Assembly (NCBI GenBank): GCA_963701675.1
Contig: OY969623.1
Coordinates: forward strand, 806,001 to 870,000
DNA from: G963701675 sp963701675
GTDB taxonomy: Bacteria; Planctomycetota; Planctomycetia; Gemmatales; Gemmataceae
Length of the DNA: 64,000 nucleotides
Direction: 5' to 3'
Part shown: positions 62,202-64,000 of the stretch, one piece after another
How the letters are laid out: each line of letters begins with the position of its first letter
Numbering within the stretch: the stretch's first letter is position 1
The notes under the pieces: model-generated
Databases searched by the model: none
What the model was told of the DNA's origin: nothing
Seen by the model: the letters and a program-made list of their open reading frames with translations, nothing else
Program-made: the position numbers and the translations under genes

Positions 62202-63516
62202 ATGTCTTCGTTGCGGTACCTTATCGCCTTCAGCGTTGCGCTCATCGGCGCCTGCGGCGCGCATGCTGGCTTATACTATTCCCGTGAAGTGATCGCCGAT
62301 TTGCCGTCACAGTGGAGCGGATTTCTACTGGACCAGCGCATTCTCCGAAACATCGCTCTCCAGCCCACCGCGCGAACACCGGCATCGCCAGCGCGGAAAA
62401 AATATCAGAACGCCATCAAGGAACTCGAGAAACAGGCCCAAGAACGAAAACTCGACGCCGACGAGCAGGCGGACCTGGGCGCCTTGCTTCTACGGTTAGG
62501 CGAGGTTGACCGGGCGCTGGACGTACTACGGTCTGCCCAGCGTGAGCATCCCCGGCACTTTCACATCAACGCCAATCTGGGAACCACATGGCAAATGCAA
62601 GGAGACTTGGCTCAGGCGGCAAGTTGCTTACGAGAAGCCGTGGCGCTGGCTCCGACCAAGCATAAACGCACCGAAGAGTTTCACCTGAAATTGGTCCAGT
62701 CCCGGCGGAACTCGCCGCCCAACTCGCAAACTCTCGACGACCTATTTGGAATAAGATACGTCGGCGATGACGGCGAATATCAGCCCGGCCGGCTCAGCGA
62801 CCGGGAACGAAAACAACTTCCCGCCGACGCCGTCGCGATTGTTCAACAGTTGGCCCTGTGGTTCCCTGCCGACGGCAGGCTATTGTGGCAACTCGCCGAA
62901 TTGGCGAATGCTTACGGCGACGTCCGAATCGCGGCGGCAATGATGGACGGCTGCGTTAAGGAGTTCTCCATGGGAGATCCCGAATTGCGCCGGCACCGTC
63001 GAGCCCTGCGCGACGTGGCTGAGGAAGTGTCGAAACTCAACTCGGCAGAGATCAAAGCCAAACACGAAAGTCACCTCAGCGCCATCGAGCCGCGCTCTAA
63101 ACGACCCCTGCAAACCCGGCTAGATCAACAGGCATTGCCCCCCCTGCGCGGACGGCGTGAATCCACTTCCATGGTGGTTGCTGGCCGAGACCAATATGAA
63201 ACGCGGCGGCAAACCGACGTTTGCCAAACGCACCGAAGAACTGGACGGTCGCCAGGTCGAACTCGTCGGCTTCATGCAACCACTCGACGAAGATCCGGCG
63301 CTTTCGGCGTTTCTGCTGGTCGAGTATCCGATCGGCTGCTGGTTTTGTGAAATGCCGGATGTTACCGGGATCGTTATGGTAGCATTGGGCGATGGCCAGA
63401 CGACGCCGCCCGGACGAAATCTTGTCAAAATCGTCGGCCGATTGAAATTGAATGCGACGGAACCCGAGAGTTTTCTCTATACCATTGCTAATGGCCGTGT
63501 AATGGAAGCCGATTGA
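62202..63516 (+). CDS. TPR protein fused to a DUF3299-like domain, frameshifted
   Basis: About 437 residues. An N-terminal signal or anchor (SLRYLIAFSVALIGACGAHAG) is followed by TPR repeats (about 60-200; ADLGALLLRLGEVDRALDVLR). The C-terminal domain has ELDGRQVELVGFMQPLDED, FLLVEYPIGCWFCEMPDVTGIV, LKLNATEPESFLYTI, the DUF3299 pattern of a G-F-M-x-P and paired cysteines. The frame breaks at a C7 run (63138-63144). Removing one C gives LPPCADGVNPLPWW and restores the domain. The function is unknown; it is probably periplasmic. ATG 62202 sits 45 bp after dnaE2. Confidence 0.82.
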
Positions 63517-63530
63517 CGGGGCCGGGCGCC

Positions 63531-63722
63531 GTGAAAGTGCAGTTCAAAGTATTCCGATCTTCCGTGAAGTCATGGGACAATCTGCTGCGCGAAGCGGCGG
63601 ATTTTGCCAGCGGATTGAACCCCAATAATCTGCTTACCATTTCGCATTCGGCCGACAACATGGAAGGCGTCGTCGTGGTTTGGTACTGGGGCGAGGAGAG
63701 CTTGGACGCCGATGATAGATAA
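63531..63722 (+). CDS. Small conserved protein
   Basis: 63 residues from GTG 63531 (VKVQFKVFRSSVKSWDNLL). The TTG at 63513 would add 6 residues and overlap the previous stop. The sequence has KSWDNLLREAADFASGL and NLLTISHSADNMEGVVVVWYW, with a C-terminal acidic tail. It is soluble and beta-rich. I do not know a function. It lies between the DUF3299 gene and the acyl-CoA dehydrogenase, 21 bp before the latter. Confidence 0.6.
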   Translation: MKVQFKVFRSSVKSWDNLLREAADFASGLNPNNLLTISHSADNMEGVVVVWYWGEESLDADDR

Positions 63723-63743
63723 TTGCTGCAAAGGAGCACGCTC

Positions 63744-64000
63744 ATGCCCGTGACCGCACAAGACCGACAAGAACAGATCAAACAAGCGGAAGAAATCCTC
63801 TTTTCCGGGCCGCAATTGCTTGGATTTGCCAACGGCCTGTTCTTCGGGCATTTCAACTCTGCGCTGCTCTATCCGTATCCCGAGGTTCGGCCGGATGAGC
63901 GTGAGAAGGTAGCCAAGGCCGTCGCGGATGTTCGCCGTTACTGCGAAACATACATCGACGCGGCGGCGATCGATCGAAATGCAGAGATTCCCACCGAAGT
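63744..64000 (+). CDS. Acyl-CoA dehydrogenase, N-terminal part (truncated by window end)
   Basis: 85 residues are visible from ATG 63744, which has AAAGGAG at 63730-63736. The frame is open to the window end. The sequence (QAEEILFSGPQLLGFANGLFFGH; key parts ILFSGPQ and GLFFGHF; then YPEVRPDEREKVAKAV and DRNAEIPTEV) matches the N-terminal helical region of planctomycete acyl-CoA dehydrogenases as I recall. The flavin-binding part is beyond the window. Confidence 0.78.
   Translation, partial: MPVTAQDRQEQIKQAEEILFSGPQLLGFANGLFFGHFNSALLYPYPEVRPDEREKVAKAVADVRRYCETYIDAAAIDRNAEIPTE

Noticed and set aside
63138..63144. Programmed frameshift on a C7 run in the TPR-DUF3299 gene
   Set aside because: It cannot be excluded, but the window has five comparable breaks elsewhere, so a sequencing error is simpler.

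Overview
The window is about 57-60% GC by eye, gene-dense, and reads as a chromosomal segment of a planctomycete (Planctomycetota, most like the Gemmatales/Pirellulales). The evidence is as follows. Four secreted proteins carry the N-terminal motif R-P-x-[LIV]-E-x-L-E-x-R-x-x-P that is frequent in planctomycete exoproteins. Several conserved hypotheticals are ones I know only from planctomycetes. There is a large Ser/Thr kinase with TPRs next to an ECF sigma factor, and an LpxL-type acyltransferase that implies a lipid A-type outer membrane. rsmH lies outside any division/cell-wall (dcw) cluster. No rRNA, tRNA, CRISPR, prophage or insertion sequence was seen.

Layout. 1-3.5 kb (minus): a membrane-anchored protein, rsmH, purM and a hypothetical. 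4-7.3 kb: csrA with a strong terminator, a CoA-binding protein, an FHA-GGDEF diguanylate cyclase and cardiolipin synthase. 7.3-10.3 kb: two paralogous secreted glucose/sorbosone dehydrogenase-like proteins. 10.6-16.3 kb: a methyltransferase, two secreted hypotheticals, and a proton-translocating transhydrogenase with PntAB and PntB fused. 16.5-22.1 kb (minus): a DUF4272 gene with a small partner, pyrK, a pseudouridine synthase and an M16 protease. 22.3-22.9 kb: an MntA/HepT-type toxin-antitoxin pair. 23-35.3 kb (plus): recA with a good sigma-70-type promoter, then a long co-directional run (sugar isomerase, ceramidase-like, lipoate ligase, GyrA/ParC, rimO, pgsA-like, Gfo/Idh, lpxL-like, DUF420, pdxH). 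35.4-44.2 kb: an RTX-like exoprotein, ECF sigma, Ser/Thr kinase, a pdxH relic and a large SBBP-repeat exoprotein. 44.4-45.1 kb: a DUF433/DUF5615 pair. 45.5-54.1 kb: an envelope redox cluster with a beta-helix protein, a diheme cytochrome, three monoheme c-type cytochromes, a porin and a CHRD protein. 54.2-56.4 kb: an ABC exporter. 56.5-62.2 kb: an imuA-imuB-dnaE2 mutagenesis cassette. 62.2-64 kb: a TPR-DUF3299 protein, a small protein and the start of an acyl-CoA dehydrogenase.

Two themes stand out. First, palindromic elements of several families are scattered through the window. Two of them sit in frame inside genes (an SBBP exoprotein and imuB), and both DNA strands spell nearly the same peptide. 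This resembles the logic of Rickettsia palindromic elements. Second, six otherwise conserved genes are broken by a single-base indel, mostly in a homopolymer run. This points to consensus errors in the assembly more than to real gene decay, so those genes are annotated across the break.
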